A DNA stretch of 64,000 nucleotides from Fibrella aquatilis (GTDB lineage Bacteria; Bacteroidota; Bacteroidia; Cytophagales; Spirosomataceae). The number at the start of each line of letters is the position of its first letter. The stretch's first letter is position 1. Shown here in pieces: positions 55,235 through 64,000 of this stretch. The position numbers were made by a program, and so were the translations under genes. The stretch covers positions 24,400-88,399 of the forward strand of contig NZ_JAFMYU010000026.1 in assembly GCF_017353255.1 (NCBI RefSeq), written 5' to 3'. The notes under the pieces are model-generated. The model saw nothing but the letters and a program-made list of their open reading frames with translations. It was not told where the DNA came from and ran no database searches.

Positions 55235-58200
55235 ATGAACCACTTCTACCGCTCTTCCTGGCTACCTCGTTTCGGCGTCTCTGCGCTGCTACTGACCCTG
55301 CTTAGCCAACTGCCCGTCTGCCTGGCCCAAACGCCCGCCAGTCAGTTGGCTCCCAAAGTGCTGCCGCCCTCGCCCGAGGCCGCCAGCATCGGCAAGTATG
55401 GCGACGTACCCGTGGGCTACTACACGGGCATCCCCACCATTTCGCTGCCCATCTACCAGATCAAGGTGCGCGATGCGGCCCTGCCCATCAGCTTAGACTA
55501 CCACGCGTCGGGCATCCGGGTCAACGAAGAAGCCACCATGACCGGCCTCGGCTGGACCCTCAGCGCGGGCGGGGCCATCACCCGCACCGTCAACGGCGAA
55601 GATGATTTCAAAAGCAACGGCGGGCAGGTCTATTTCAACCCATCGGTACCTGCTTTCCCGGTAGTGCCTATCAACGGCCCGTCAGATGAGGCGCAGTTGC
55701 TGACCAAAACAAACTGGTTTCAGGAGGGCTGTACATTAGAGTATTATTCACCCGCCACCAACACTGTCGTCCCCGTAGATCTGTCGTCGGTAATGAACAC
55801 GGGCGTGGCCGTACCTATTGACTACCAGCCCGATACGTATTCATTCAACTTCCTGGGGTATTCGGGCAAGTTTGTGCTCAACCGCAACTACGAGGCCATT
55901 CTGGTTAACCAGCAGAAGATAAAGATCGTCTACAACCCCACGGCTGCCACCTGGACAGTTACCACCATAGACGGGGCCACGTACTCATTTGACCAAGCCG
56001 AAGAAAACACCGACGGTTACTACAGCGCAGGCATACCCATAAAAACAGCCTGGTACCTAACCAATATCCGTTCGCCCAAGGGTGAAAGCATCACGCTGAC
56101 TTATGTTAAAGACAGTCAGCTTATGGCGTCTGAGTTTTCTATATCTGAGGTAAAAACAGCCGCCACCTATAACATTAGTGGATTTCCAACCACTCCCTGT
56201 CCCGCTGGCCCTAATACGGGTGCTGTGTATGACCAACGGCGCAGCTACAAAATTCTGACCTTGACTGAGATCAATTACAAAACGGGCAAGGTTCAGTTCG
56301 TTACAGACCAGGTTCGTGAAGACGTTACCTGGGGGCGGCGGCTCACGGCTGTCAAGATCTACCGCCGCCTAACAGGGGGAGGTACTGAGGCAGTCCCGTT
56401 TAAAACGGTGGCCTTCAACTATGGGTACTTTGTTGGCAGCGGCACCACACCCAACCCCCCAATACCAACGGGAGGCATGAACCCCAGCTTACTCAGCAAG
56501 CGGCTAAAACTGCTGAGTATGAGCGAACAAGCTCCCAATGAAACAGCCAAGGTGACAGCTCTGGATTACTATGAGGGCAACGCCAACAATAATTACGCAG
56601 ACATTCCAACAAAAATCTCGTTCGCCCGCGACTACCACGGCTACTACAACGGTCGTACACAAAACGCCTCCTTGATACCTAATTTTTCCGTTCTGTATCT
56701 GTACCCGACCCCCTATTTTTATCCATCGGGCGGATCTGACAGGGAGGCAAATAGTGATGTATCGCTTGTGCAAAAGATGACCCTTAAGCGCATCCTTTAT
56801 CCAACGGGTGGTGCAACGGAATTTCAATATGAAACGCATGACTATGACCCTGAAAATTCTAATCAGCGGGACTATTCTATTCAACGTAATACCTCAGACT
56901 TGGTACCAATTACGGTACAAGTTCCTGCATCCAACGCCTCACAATCGGGTTCGATAAATTTAACTCAGGGTTTTGGCACGGGCGTGTATGGTAAAACAGT
57001 AATCGTAGACATAAACTTAGGCATTCGATTTACCGATCAGTATAGGGCAGAAAATGGACGCAAAGGCTTAGTTGCCAGTAACGGAGATATTGCTTTGATA
57101 TTTAGTTACCCAGGAGGGGCTGACTTTCAAACTATTGATTTGGTAGATTACATGTATCGCTCCAACTCGCAAAGTAATGTGCAGGTAATCCAATACAAGG
57201 TATGTCAAGCGTTTGTCAATCAGATTATTAACTGGCGAATCTATATAAAGCCAAGCGTTCAGAATTTAGATAATATAACTGGTACGTTTAAATGGACTGA
57301 TAAGGGAACAACAAGTGCAACTGTACCTCTTCTGTATGCGGGTGGGTTGCGTATCAAGAAAATCATTGAGAATGACGGCGTTAGTAATTCTAAAATACGC
57401 TCATTCAATTATCATTACCAGGAAAATAAAAATGGTACTGGCTTAAAAGAGTATTCATATGGTCGGCGGATGGCTAAGCCGCTGCATATGGTTTATGATT
57501 ACAGCTACAACACCACAGAAACAATAGTGGGCAGGGTGACAGAATCTTGTGCTAATCTGCTCTTCAACTCCAACAGTTACACCCCCTTAACAGCCGGGCC
57601 TGTTGTTGCGTATGATCAGGTAACGGTGCTCTACGGAGAAAATGGGGAGAATGGCAAGAGCGTTTTTAAGTACGAAAATAAATCAGACGCTATTCTTGAG
57701 TACTCATACCGGCGGGCAGCAGGCGTACCAACCTTATCGTCGAACCGAAATGGGTTGCTTATGTCGCAAACGGACTACCAGAAAATATCATCAACAGATT
57801 ATCAAGTAGTTAAAGAGGTTAATAATTCATATCTGTCAGTGAATCGGCAGATCTACTTAGGTAGCAGAAGAGAGTTGCTGCCATCTACTTACGCCCTCAC
57901 TTACGCTAACAATTGCGGCATTTCGCAAACGGTATACCCGGCTGTCGATGCAGAGTGGGTTCAGCTAAAAACAACCGAAGAGAAGGTATGTGGTAGTTCA
58001 GATGCGGGCTGCACAGCAACTACTACAACGTATGAGTATAACGCACTCAATTACCTGACAGCCAAAGTAACAAAGTCAACAAGCCGGGATAACGTCTTTG
58101 CAACTACTACTTACACGTATCCTTTAGATTATCAGCGCACTGCTGATGCATCTATTGCCAGTTTACAGGACAACTTCGTGCTCAACAGTGTCATTGAAGA

Positions 58201-59269
58201 AAAGCAGCTGTATGCTGGTAATGTGGTTGGGGGCAAGATCACGTATTACGACGCCATCGGCCAGCCTAAAGACATTCGTTTACTCGAAACGGCTTCGCCA
58301 CTACCAGATTGGACCTTCAACGGTACCACTATTATACCAGCAGGCAAACCATATGTTAGCCGTATAACTATGACATATGACGCCGCTAATAACCTCATCA
58401 CATCCACCCCATCAGATGGTGTACCCACCAGCTATGTGTGGGGTTACCAAAGCACACTGCCCGTGGCTGAGATTCGTAATGCCTCCTATGGGCAGGTAAC
58501 AGGTACGGGGGCTGATTTAGCCTCCGTCAACACGACGTATCCTACTGGTGATGTTGTGCGGGCAGCTATCCAGACTGTACGATCTGGCTTATCAGGTGCG
58601 TTGGTTTCAACAGTGACCTATGATCCTGCATTTGGCGCTAAGTCAACGTCTAATCCGGCAAACATTGTCACTTATCAGGAATATGATGGCCACGGTCGGC
58701 TGAGTCTCATCCGAGATAATAATCAGCAAAAGGTGAAGGAATACGCCTACTCCTACCAAGGTGCAGGCATTGTAATCAATCAAGCTCCCACCACATCGGC
58801 CGCATTGGTCAACCAATATGCTCCACTTAGCCAGCCGTTCACATATGTTCTGCCAGCCAACCTCTTTGTAGACCCAGAAGGGCAGGCTTTAACGTATTCG
58901 ATAAGTGGCCTGCCAGTTGGTTTTTCATACGCTAACGGGACTGTTTCTGGCAGTTCAGCTACTGCTGGCACCTCATTCGTCACACTCACGGCTACTGATC
59001 CAGGCGGATTATCTACGAGCGTTAGTTTCTTCTTAACAGTCAGCTACTGCAATGGAGCAGACCTCCGAATCGTGACGGGCACCTACTCACCACCAACAGC
59101 GGTAAATATAAACGCCATAAACATTATGGAAACCGATACAGTGCAGCCTGTGGTGGTAAACCCAAGTGCCTCGCTCACGCTTAAAGCCGTAACCACCATC
59201 AAACTCAAACCCGGCTTCGTAGTCAAACCGGGTGCCTCCTTCCGCGCTTACAATGGTCCTTGCAATTAA
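55235..59269 (+). CDS. Secreted RHS-like protein without toxin tip
   Basis: 1,344 residues from ATG 55235 (MNHFYRSSWLPRFGVSALLL, signal peptide ending LAQ); a TTG start at 55163 would add residues before a normal signal peptide and was rejected. The N-terminal region (GKYGDVPVGYYTGIPTISLP, ISLDYHASGIRVNEEATMTG, LGWTLSAGGAITR) is the typical start of Bacteroidota RHS/SpvB-like proteins. YD-like repeats are sparse (ITYYDAIGQPKDIRL, VTYQEYDGHGRLSLIRDN). There is no RHS core motif DPxGxxD. The end has an He_PIG/cadherin-like domain (FVDPEGQALTYSISGLPVGF) and a terminal KLKPGFVVKPGASF element common in such proteins. It may be a partner or structural shell rather than a toxin. It is co-directional with the next gene. 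Confidence 0.82.
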   Translation: MNHFYRSSWLPRFGVSALLLTLLSQLPVCLAQTPASQLAPKVLPPSPEAASIGKYGDVPVGYYTGIPTISLPIYQIKVRDAALPISLDYHASGIRVNEEATMTGLGWTLSAGGAITRTVNGEDDFKSNGGQVYFNPSVPAFPVVPINGPSDEAQLLTKTNWFQEGCTLEYYSPATNTVVPVDLSSVMNTGVAVPIDYQPDTYSFNFLGYSGKFVLNRNYEAILVNQQKIKIVYNPTAATWTVTTIDGATYSFDQAEENTDGYYSAGIPIKTAWYLTNIRSPKGESITLTYVKDSQLMASEFSISEVKTAATYNISGFPTTPCPAGPNTGAVYDQRRSYKILTLTEINYKTGKVQFVTDQVREDVTWGRRLTAVKIYRRLTGGGTEAVPFKTVAFNYGYFVGSGTTPNPPIPTGGMNPSLLSKRLKLLSMSEQAPNETAKVTALDYYEGNANNNYADIPTKISFARDYHGYYNGRTQNASLIPNFSVLYLYPTPYFYPSGGSDREANSDVSLVQKMTLKRILYPTGGATEFQYETHDYDPENSNQRDYSIQRNTSDLVPITVQVPASNASQSGSINLTQGFGTGVYGKTVIVDINLGIRFTDQYRAENGRKGLVASNGDIALIFSYPGGADFQTIDLVDYMYRSNSQSNVQVIQYKVCQAFVNQIINWRIYIKPSVQNLDNITGTFKWTDKGTTSATVPLLYAGGLRIKKIIENDGVSNSKIRSFNYHYQENKNGTGLKEYSYGRRMAKPLHMVYDYSYNTTETIVGRVTESCANLLFNSNSYTPLTAGPVVAYDQVTVLYGENGENGKSVFKYENKSDAILEYSYRRAAGVPTLSSNRNGLLMSQTDYQKISSTDYQVVKEVNNSYLSVNRQIYLGSRRELLPSTYALTYANNCGISQTVYPAVDAEWVQLKTTEEKVCGSSDAGCTATTTTYEYNALNYLTAKVTKSTSRDNVFATTTYTYPLDYQRTADASIASLQDNFVLNSVIEEKQLYAGNVVGGKITYYDAIGQPKDIRLLETASPLPDWTFNGTTIIPAGKPYVSRITMTYDAANNLITSTPSDGVPTSYVWGYQSTLPVAEIRNASYGQVTGTGADLASVNTTYPTGDVVRAAIQTVRSGLSGALVSTVTYDPAFGAKSTSNPANIVTYQEYDGHGRLSLIRDNNQQKVKEYAYSYQGAGIVINQAPTTSAALVNQYAPLSQPFTYVLPANLFVDPEGQALTYSISGLPVGFSYANGTVSGSSATAGTSFVTLTATDPGGLSTSVSFFLTVSYCNGADLRIVTGTYSPPTAVNINAINIMETDTVQPVVVNPSASLTLKAVTTIKLKPGFVVKPGASFRAYNGPCN

Positions 59270-59292
59270 TTCACTGTATAAAAGTCAGCCAC

Positions 59293-61080
59293 ATGAAAAC
59301 GAAATACTACATAAGTTTATACGCCTTGTTCACTGCTAGCTTAATGGTGCATTCGCCAACAACGCAGGCGCAATCGGTGAACGGTCTCGGCACAATCATC
59401 GACAATGGCTGGCCAGGTAATAGATGGCTATTGCATAATCCAGATGATGGGCGTGGAACATTGTTTATTGCACCTGGGCCTAATAGTGCATGGAATTTTG
59501 GTAGCCAAACTCAATTTCGGCCCGGTGGTGATGTGACGTTTTCAGGCAAAGTTTTGGTGGGCACTAACGGAAATGTATCTGCTAATTCTCAACTGGAAGT
59601 ACTCGGCGACCTTCGTGTGTCGGCAGGTCGGTTTAGCAGCATCATTTCAGGAAACTCGGACGGTGCTTATCCCACTAATCCAATAAATACCGGCGGCGGA
59701 GCTGCTCAATTATCAATAGGCGGTAACTGGGTTGGCGGTCAAATCGACTTATCATTTATCAATAGCAACATCGCCCCACTTAGCAGTGGCGGCAAGGGGT
59801 TTTCATTCTGGCAGATGACTGGTGCCAATACAAAACAATCTCTCATGTACGTCCGTGGTGATGGGAATGTAGGTATTGGTAACACCGCACCAGGCTCTAA
59901 ACTGCATGTGAGCAACGGTGGCGTTACTATAGGCAGTAACGTACCTAACCCTCCTTTCACTGATGGATCTCTTAGCATAGGTGATGTTTCAGTGGATTCA
60001 AACCCAACACAACAGAATTGGACACAGACTATGCTGTTGCTCAATGGCCTTGATTATTCAACTATTGGATTTCATGATTCAGGCAGTAGAGTAGACTTTA
60101 TTCGTACTGGCAAAAGGACCATACAACTTGGCTATGACGGTGGCTGGGGTGCAGCCAATATTGGATTGCCAAATGGTATTTGGGATAAAGATGGTAGAGT
60201 AGGTATCGGCACCAGCGAGCCAACTCAACCGCTTCACGTAGCTAACGGAGATGCATTAATAGCAGGTGTGGGAAATTTTAGTGGTGTTGGTACTCAAGCT
60301 AGAGTCTTTTTGGGTCATCCAGCTAACTGGGTAGGTTCCGTATTTGGTGCTCGAACACAATTGACAGGCTGGAATGGTGTATCCATCGGAACAAGCCCTA
60401 ACGGCCAGTATACCGAGCGTTTAGTAGTCGACGCGAACGGTAACGTTGGCATTGGTAATACAGCGCCCGGTACGGTGCTGGATGTGAATGGCAATTTCCG
60501 GACTACAGCAGGCATCTTCAGCAGTATATATTCTGGAAACACTGATGGTGCCTATCCAGCAAATGCGATAAATACACCGGGGGGAGCTGGTCAGTTGTCT
60601 ATTGGGGCAAACTATATTGGAGGCAGGCTAGACCTATCACTCATAAACAGCAATATAGCGACTGGTGATAAGGGCTTTTCGTTTTGGCAGATGACCGGCG
60701 CACAGTCTAAGTTAGCTCTGATGTACATCCGGGGGGATGGTAATGTAGGCATCGGTACAACAAACCCAGGGGGTTATAAACTCGCGGTAGAAGGGATAGT
60801 TGGGGCGCGGGAAGTAGAAGTAAAAACTGGTGCTTGGGCTGACTTTGTCTTCGCCAACAATTACGAGCTGCCCTCGCTACAATCTGTTGAGGCGCACATA
60901 GTCGCCAATAAACACCTACCCGGCATTCCATCCGAGATGGAAGTGAAACGAGATGGCTATGCGTTGGGTGCGATGGATGCTAAGCTGCTTCAGAAGATCG
61001 AAGAACTGACCCTTTACGTGATTGAACAACAAAAGCGCATTGAAAAACTAGAACAGCAGTTGGTGAAGCAAAAACGGTAA
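59293..61080 (+). CDS. Secreted tail-fibre-domain protein with duplicated modules
   Basis: 595 residues from ATG 59293 (MKTKYYISLYALFTASLMVH, signal peptide ending TQAQ). Two modules of about 90 residues are repeated: GNSDGAYPTNPINTGGGAAQ and GNTDGAYPANAINTPGGAGQ, each followed by FSFWQMTGA and a RGDGNVGIG sequence. The C-terminus (KLAVEGIVGAREVEVKTGAW, ELPSLQSVEAHIVANKHLPG, IPSEMEVKRDGY, then a coiled coil of IEELTLYVIEQQKRIEKLEQ) is the Bacteroidota tail-fibre-like tail. These proteins are exported or surface associated and probably trimeric. It begins 23 bases after the RHS-like gene and may be co-expressed with it. A bidirectional terminator follows. Confidence 0.85.
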   Translation: MKTKYYISLYALFTASLMVHSPTTQAQSVNGLGTIIDNGWPGNRWLLHNPDDGRGTLFIAPGPNSAWNFGSQTQFRPGGDVTFSGKVLVGTNGNVSANSQLEVLGDLRVSAGRFSSIISGNSDGAYPTNPINTGGGAAQLSIGGNWVGGQIDLSFINSNIAPLSSGGKGFSFWQMTGANTKQSLMYVRGDGNVGIGNTAPGSKLHVSNGGVTIGSNVPNPPFTDGSLSIGDVSVDSNPTQQNWTQTMLLLNGLDYSTIGFHDSGSRVDFIRTGKRTIQLGYDGGWGAANIGLPNGIWDKDGRVGIGTSEPTQPLHVANGDALIAGVGNFSGVGTQARVFLGHPANWVGSVFGARTQLTGWNGVSIGTSPNGQYTERLVVDANGNVGIGNTAPGTVLDVNGNFRTTAGIFSSIYSGNTDGAYPANAINTPGGAGQLSIGANYIGGRLDLSLINSNIATGDKGFSFWQMTGAQSKLALMYIRGDGNVGIGTTNPGGYKLAVEGIVGAREVEVKTGAWADFVFANNYELPSLQSVEAHIVANKHLPGIPSEMEVKRDGYALGAMDAKLLQKIEELTLYVIEQQKRIEKLEQQLVKQKR

Positions 61081-61145
61081 ATAATATTTATACGAGGTGT
61101 AATCCAGCCCACATTTTACTTGTTGAGGGGATACCTGCCTGCTAA

Positions 61146-61183
61146 AAAAAAGCTGCAATAGCTTCTGCTGTTGCAGCTTTTTT
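61146..61183. terminator. Bidirectional intrinsic terminator
   Basis: Stem 61146-61158 with 61171-61183 (AAAAAAGCTGCAA and its reverse complement), 12-base loop, A/T runs on both sides. It separates the tail-fibre gene from the convergent molybdopterin dehydrogenase gene. Confidence 0.88.
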
Positions 61184-61201
61184 GTGGGTCGAAAGGGTAG
61201 T

Positions 61202-63382
61202 CTACGAAACGCTTTTAAACGCCGGATCTTCCACGAAAGGCTGGCTGCGGATGCGCTTGCCGGTGGCTTTGAAGAGGGCGTTACCTACGGCGGCACCGGT
61301 GGGGGGGAGGGCCGGTTCGCCCAGGCCCGTGGGGTCAATGCCGTTGTCGACGAAATGGACTTCCACCTCCGGGATTTCGTTGAGCCGAATCAGGCGGTAG
61401 TTGTTATAGTTGCTCTGGTCGGGCACGCCGTCTTTAAACGTCATATTGCCGTACATGGCGTGGCCGATGCCATCTACGGTGCAGCCCGTTACCTGCTGCC
61501 GCGAGCCGCTTTGGTTGATCACAATGCCACAGTCGGCAATGGCGTAGACCTTTTGCAAGACGGGTTTGCCCTTTTTAATGGCCACTTCGCCCACCTGCGC
61601 CACGTAGGACCGGTGTGAGAAATAGACGCTGAAGCCCTGGGTTACGGGTTTACCGTCGGCCCCTTTGCGCGTGCCCCAGCCCGATTTTTCCACGGCCAAA
61701 TTGATCACCGCCTTCATCCGGTCGATGTCGTACTTGACGGCCCCTACGGGCTTGGCTTTGGCCTTATCAAGCAGGTCGAGGCGGAACTGCACGGGGTCTT
61801 TACCCGCCGCCAGGGCCACTTCGTCCAGAAACGACTGTTCGGCGAAAGCCAGGAAGTTGGTGATCGGTGCCCGCCACGGTCCCGTCGTGATCGCCGATTT
61901 GTGGTCGGCGCTGTCAATCAAGAGGTTATCCACGGCCCCGGCGGGGAAATTGTCTTCGCGGGTGGCGTTGCCGGCGTTGATGCTGGCCCCGCGCAGTTTG
62001 TAGCCGATCAGGTTGCCCTGCGCATCGAGCGCCGCCTCGAACCGGTAACGCACGGCTGGACGGTAGCTGCCGCCGGTCATATCGTCTTCGCGGGTCCAGA
62101 TCAGCTTCACGGGGGCGTTTACCCGCTTTGAAATCTGCACGGCCTCCACCACATAATCGGCTTTGAGCCGCCGCCCGAAGCCGCCGCCCATGCGCGTTAG
62201 CTGCACGGTCACCTTGTCTGGGGCAATGCCCAGCAGTTTGGCGGTTTCGTTGCGGGCCAGTTCGGGGGTTTGGGTAGGGCCAATCAGTTCCGCGCTGTCG
62301 GGACGCACATGGGCGAAGAAGTTCATCGGCTCCATGGGGCTGTGCGGCAAAAACGGGCACTGGTATTCGGCCGCTACTACCTTGGCCGCGCCTTTGAACG
62401 CCGCGTCTACGTCGCCATCTTTTCGGCGCACGGTGGCGTTGGGGGCGCCGAGTAGTTCGGTGAAAATCCGGTTATGGTCGGTGGTGCTTTCGGTGGCGTC
62501 GGTTTTGGTCCACTCGATCTTCAACGCGTCCTTCGCTTTCCGCACCTGCCAGGTCGATTTGCCCACCACGGCCACATTGTTGTCAAACGTCAGCACGTCG
62601 GTGATGCCGGGCATGGCTTTGATGGCCGCGTCGTTGACCGACTTCAGCGTATAGCCAAAAGCGGGCCGCTGGATCATGGCAAACAACATGCCGTCGCGGT
62701 ACACATCCAGCCCGAAAAGGGGCTTCCCGGTGATGATACCGGCATTATCGACGTTTTTGACCGACTGCCCAATCAGCTTGAAATCTTTGCGATCTTTCAG
62801 TTTCACGTCTTTCGGCACGGGCACCTGTGCGGCTTCAGTAGCCAGGTCGCCATAGCTCAGTTTGCGGTTGGTGGCCGTGTGCAACACAAAACCAGTGGCG
62901 GTGGTGCATTCTGAAACGGGCACGTTCCAGCGTTTGGCGGCGGCTTCCATGAGCATCAGCCGGGCGGTGGCACCAGCCTGCCGCAGGCGCGTCCAGGAGT
63001 GGGGGATCGACCCACTACCGCCCGCCACCTGCCGCTCAAATTTTTTGGTGTCGAGCGGGGCCTGTTCCACCACTACGCTGGTCCAGTCGGCGTCGAGTTC
63101 TTCGGCCACCACCATCGGGAAAGCGGTCTTGATGCCCTGCCCCACTTCGGGGTTCGGCGAGAGGATAGTGATGATGCCCTGCGGGTTGATGGACAGGTAG
63201 CTGTTGAACCCAACCCCCGGCGCGGGGGGCAGGGCACCCGCCGCTTCCAGCACCGTACCGTCGGCGGCCACTTCGGTAGCCCCGACGGCGTCTGACCAGC
63301 CAAAGCCCAACAACAGGCCTCCACCGGCCGCAGAGGCCAGTTTCAGGAAATTCCGGCGACTGGCGTGTGTGATCGCTTTCAT
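61202..63382 (-). CDS. Molybdopterin-binding subunit of a xanthine dehydrogenase-family enzyme (IorB-like)
   Basis: 726 residues. A Tat signal ([20 protein letters not shown]) indicates export as a folded, cofactor-loaded enzyme. The protein shows molybdopterin dehydrogenase motifs: [32 protein letters not shown] preceded by [24 protein letters not shown], and near the C-terminus [20 protein letters not shown] with the active-site Glu. It resembles isoquinoline 1-oxidoreductase beta subunits more than classical XdhA; the substrate is likely an N-heterocycle or aldehyde but unproven. It is translationally coupled (ATGA) with the [2Fe-2S] subunit upstream. Its last 147 bases are the parent type of remnants A and B. 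Confidence 0.92.
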   Translation of the reverse strand: MKAITHASRRNFLKLASAAGGGLLLGFGWSDAVGATEVAADGTVLEAAGALPPAPGVGFNSYLSINPQGIITILSPNPEVGQGIKTAFPMVVAEELDADWTSVVVEQAPLDTKKFERQVAGGSGSIPHSWTRLRQAGATARLMLMEAAAKRWNVPVSECTTATGFVLHTATNRKLSYGDLATEAAQVPVPKDVKLKDRKDFKLIGQSVKNVDNAGIITGKPLFGLDVYRDGMLFAMIQRPAFGYTLKSVNDAAIKAMPGITDVLTFDNNVAVVGKSTWQVRKAKDALKIEWTKTDATESTTDHNRIFTELLGAPNATVRRKDGDVDAAFKGAAKVVAAEYQCPFLPHSPMEPMNFFAHVRPDSAELIGPTQTPELARNETAKLLGIAPDKVTVQLTRMGGGFGRRLKADYVVEAVQISKRVNAPVKLIWTREDDMTGGSYRPAVRYRFEAALDAQGNLIGYKLRGASINAGNATREDNFPAGAVDNLLIDSADHKSAITTGPWRAPITNFLAFAEQSFLDEVALAAGKDPVQFRLDLLDKAKAKPVGAVKYDIDRMKAVINLAVEKSGWGTRKGADGKPVTQGFSVYFSHRSYVAQVGEVAIKKGKPVLQKVYAIADCGIVINQSGSRQQVTGCTVDGIGHAMYGNMTFKDGVPDQSNYNNYRLIRLNEIPEVEVHFVDNGIDPTGLGEPALPPTGAAVGNALFKATGKRIRSQPFVEDPAFKSVS

Positions 63383-63900
63383 GACTTTTTGGGGTTAGCT
63401 GAACCGGTTTTGGCAGGCGCAGGCATGTTGGCGGCCACTTTTACGGCCTCCCGAATGCGGTGATACGTGCCACAGCGGCAAATATTTCCGCTCATGGCGT
63501 CGTCGATCTGGGCCGTGGTTGGCTTGGGCGTACGCTTCAGAAAGGCCGCGGCGGTCATAATCTGCCCGGCCTGGCAGTATCCACACTGCGGCACGTCGAT
63601 GTCGTTCCAGGCCTGCTGAACGGGGTGCAGTTTGTCCGGATCGGTACCGCCACCGGCCGTGGCGGCCAGTCCTTCGATGGTCGTGACTTTACCCTTGCCA
63701 ATGGCCGACACCGGCAGCACGCATGAGCGCGTAGCCTCGCCGTTGAGGTGAACCGTGCAGGCTCCGCACTGGGCAATGCCGCAGCCGTATTTGGTGCCCA
63801 GCAGGCCTAGGTTATCGCGCAGTACCCACAGCAGCGGGGTATCGGGATCAACGTCGGCGCGATAAGTCCGGCCATTGATTTGCAGGTTGAAGAGAGCCAT
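63379..63900 (-). CDS. [2Fe-2S] subunit of the same dehydrogenase (IorA-like)
   Basis: 173 residues. Plant-type ferredoxin domain first ([20 protein letters not shown] with a fourth Cys at RSCVLP), then the helical [2Fe-2S] domain ([20 protein letters not shown] and [11 protein letters not shown]). The two clusters pass electrons from the molybdenum site to an acceptor. No Tat signal, so it is carried with the partner. Overlaps the large subunit by 4 bases; start ATG at 63898-63900. No FAD subunit gene is present, as is typical for the IorAB type, where a cytochrome may accept electrons. Confidence 0.93.
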   Translation of the reverse strand: MALFNLQINGRTYRADVDPDTPLLWVLRDNLGLLGTKYGCGIAQCGACTVHLNGEATRSCVLPVSAIGKGKVTTIEGLAATAGGGTDPDKLHPVQQAWNDIDVPQCGYCQAGQIMTAAAFLKRTPKPTTAQIDDAMSGNICRCGTYHRIREAVKVAANMPAPAKTGSANPKKS

Positions 63901-63919
63901 TTTTCAGTGATCAGTTTTT

Positions 63920-63966
63920 AATGTACAATCGGTCCGCCGACGCGGTACAATGAATAATGTACAATG
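63920..63966. repeat. Composite repeat unit at the right edge of the window
   Basis: AATGTACAAT units flank GGTCCGCCGACGC. 63920-63953 matches the reverse complement of 40505-40538 at 32 of 34 bases. The element continues to the window edge with GCGCTTGCTTT and ACGCGAAAGCAT, resembling the inner core of other elements; it is cut by the end of the window. Confidence 0.75.
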
Positions 63967-64000
63967 GCGCTTGCTTTAGAGTAGTAGGACGCGAAAGCAT

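Noticed and set aside
1..64000. Search by eye for tRNA, rRNA, riboswitch and integrase genes
   Set aside because: None could be supported; the absence of an integrase weakens but does not exclude the integrating-element idea.

Overview
The window looks like a chromosomal segment of a Cytophagales bacterium (phylum Bacteroidota), most like the Spirosoma/Fibrella/Rudanella group. This is inferred from family content; no rRNA is present. The signs are several type IX secretion (T9SS) cargo proteins with type A or type B sorting tails, the T9SS sortase PorU, TonB receptors with carboxypeptidase-regulatory N-domains, DUF4331 proteins, lipoproteins with Bacteroidota lipoboxes, and a promoter of the Bacteroidota form TTG-N20-TAnnTTTG before rimP. 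Coding DNA is moderately GC-rich. One AT-rich patch (about 53.7-55.2 kb) stands out. I see no tRNA, rRNA, CRISPR array or integrase.

Layout. 1-5.2 kb: truncated TonB receptor, a T9SS surface protein with Ig-like repeats, and a membrane endonuclease/exonuclease/phosphatase protein. 5.35-10.8 kb: the core rimP-nusA-infB operon, with a terminator-like hairpin in its leader and a very long palindrome between nusA and infB. 10.8-21.2 kb: an M20 amidohydrolase and the conserved Bacteroidota RDD / SpoIIM / membrane protein / DUF4129 / DUF4350 / MoxR / DUF58 locus, interrupted by two extra genes. 21.4-27.4 kb: an MMPL/RND exporter and PorU. 27.7-35.8 kb: a small lipoprotein, two tandem DUF4331 proteins, a TPR lipoprotein and a TonB receptor. 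35.8-41.6 kb: a tripartite RND efflux operon (adaptor, pump, outer-membrane factor).

42.9-61.2 kb is the accessory region. Two fragments of the C-terminal end of a molybdopterin dehydrogenase gene, both with intact stop codons, lie at 42,979-43,065 and 44,561-44,719. They are in the same orientation as the intact gene at 61,202-63,382. Between these three tails lie (A) a frameshifted Rpn/PD-(D/E)XK transposase-nuclease gene and a probable orphan Imm10 immunity gene, and (B) a T9SS type B protein, a LuxR-type regulator, a 2,207-residue secreted RHS protein that ends in a domain I recognise as polymorphic toxin type 44, a small membrane-anchored candidate immunity protein 1 bp downstream, a second RHS-like protein and a tail-fibre-like protein. 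The pattern resembles successive insertions at the 3' end of one gene, with a secreted toxin module as cargo.

61.2-64 kb: the intact molybdopterin subunit and its [2Fe-2S] partner, related to isoquinoline 1-oxidoreductase. Throughout the window, intergenic spaces carry long composite inverted repeats. Their arms are built of short degenerate repeats, and several share an inner TTGCTTWCGC-like core. One overlaps the start of a coding sequence and seems to encode its signal-peptide-like N-terminus.
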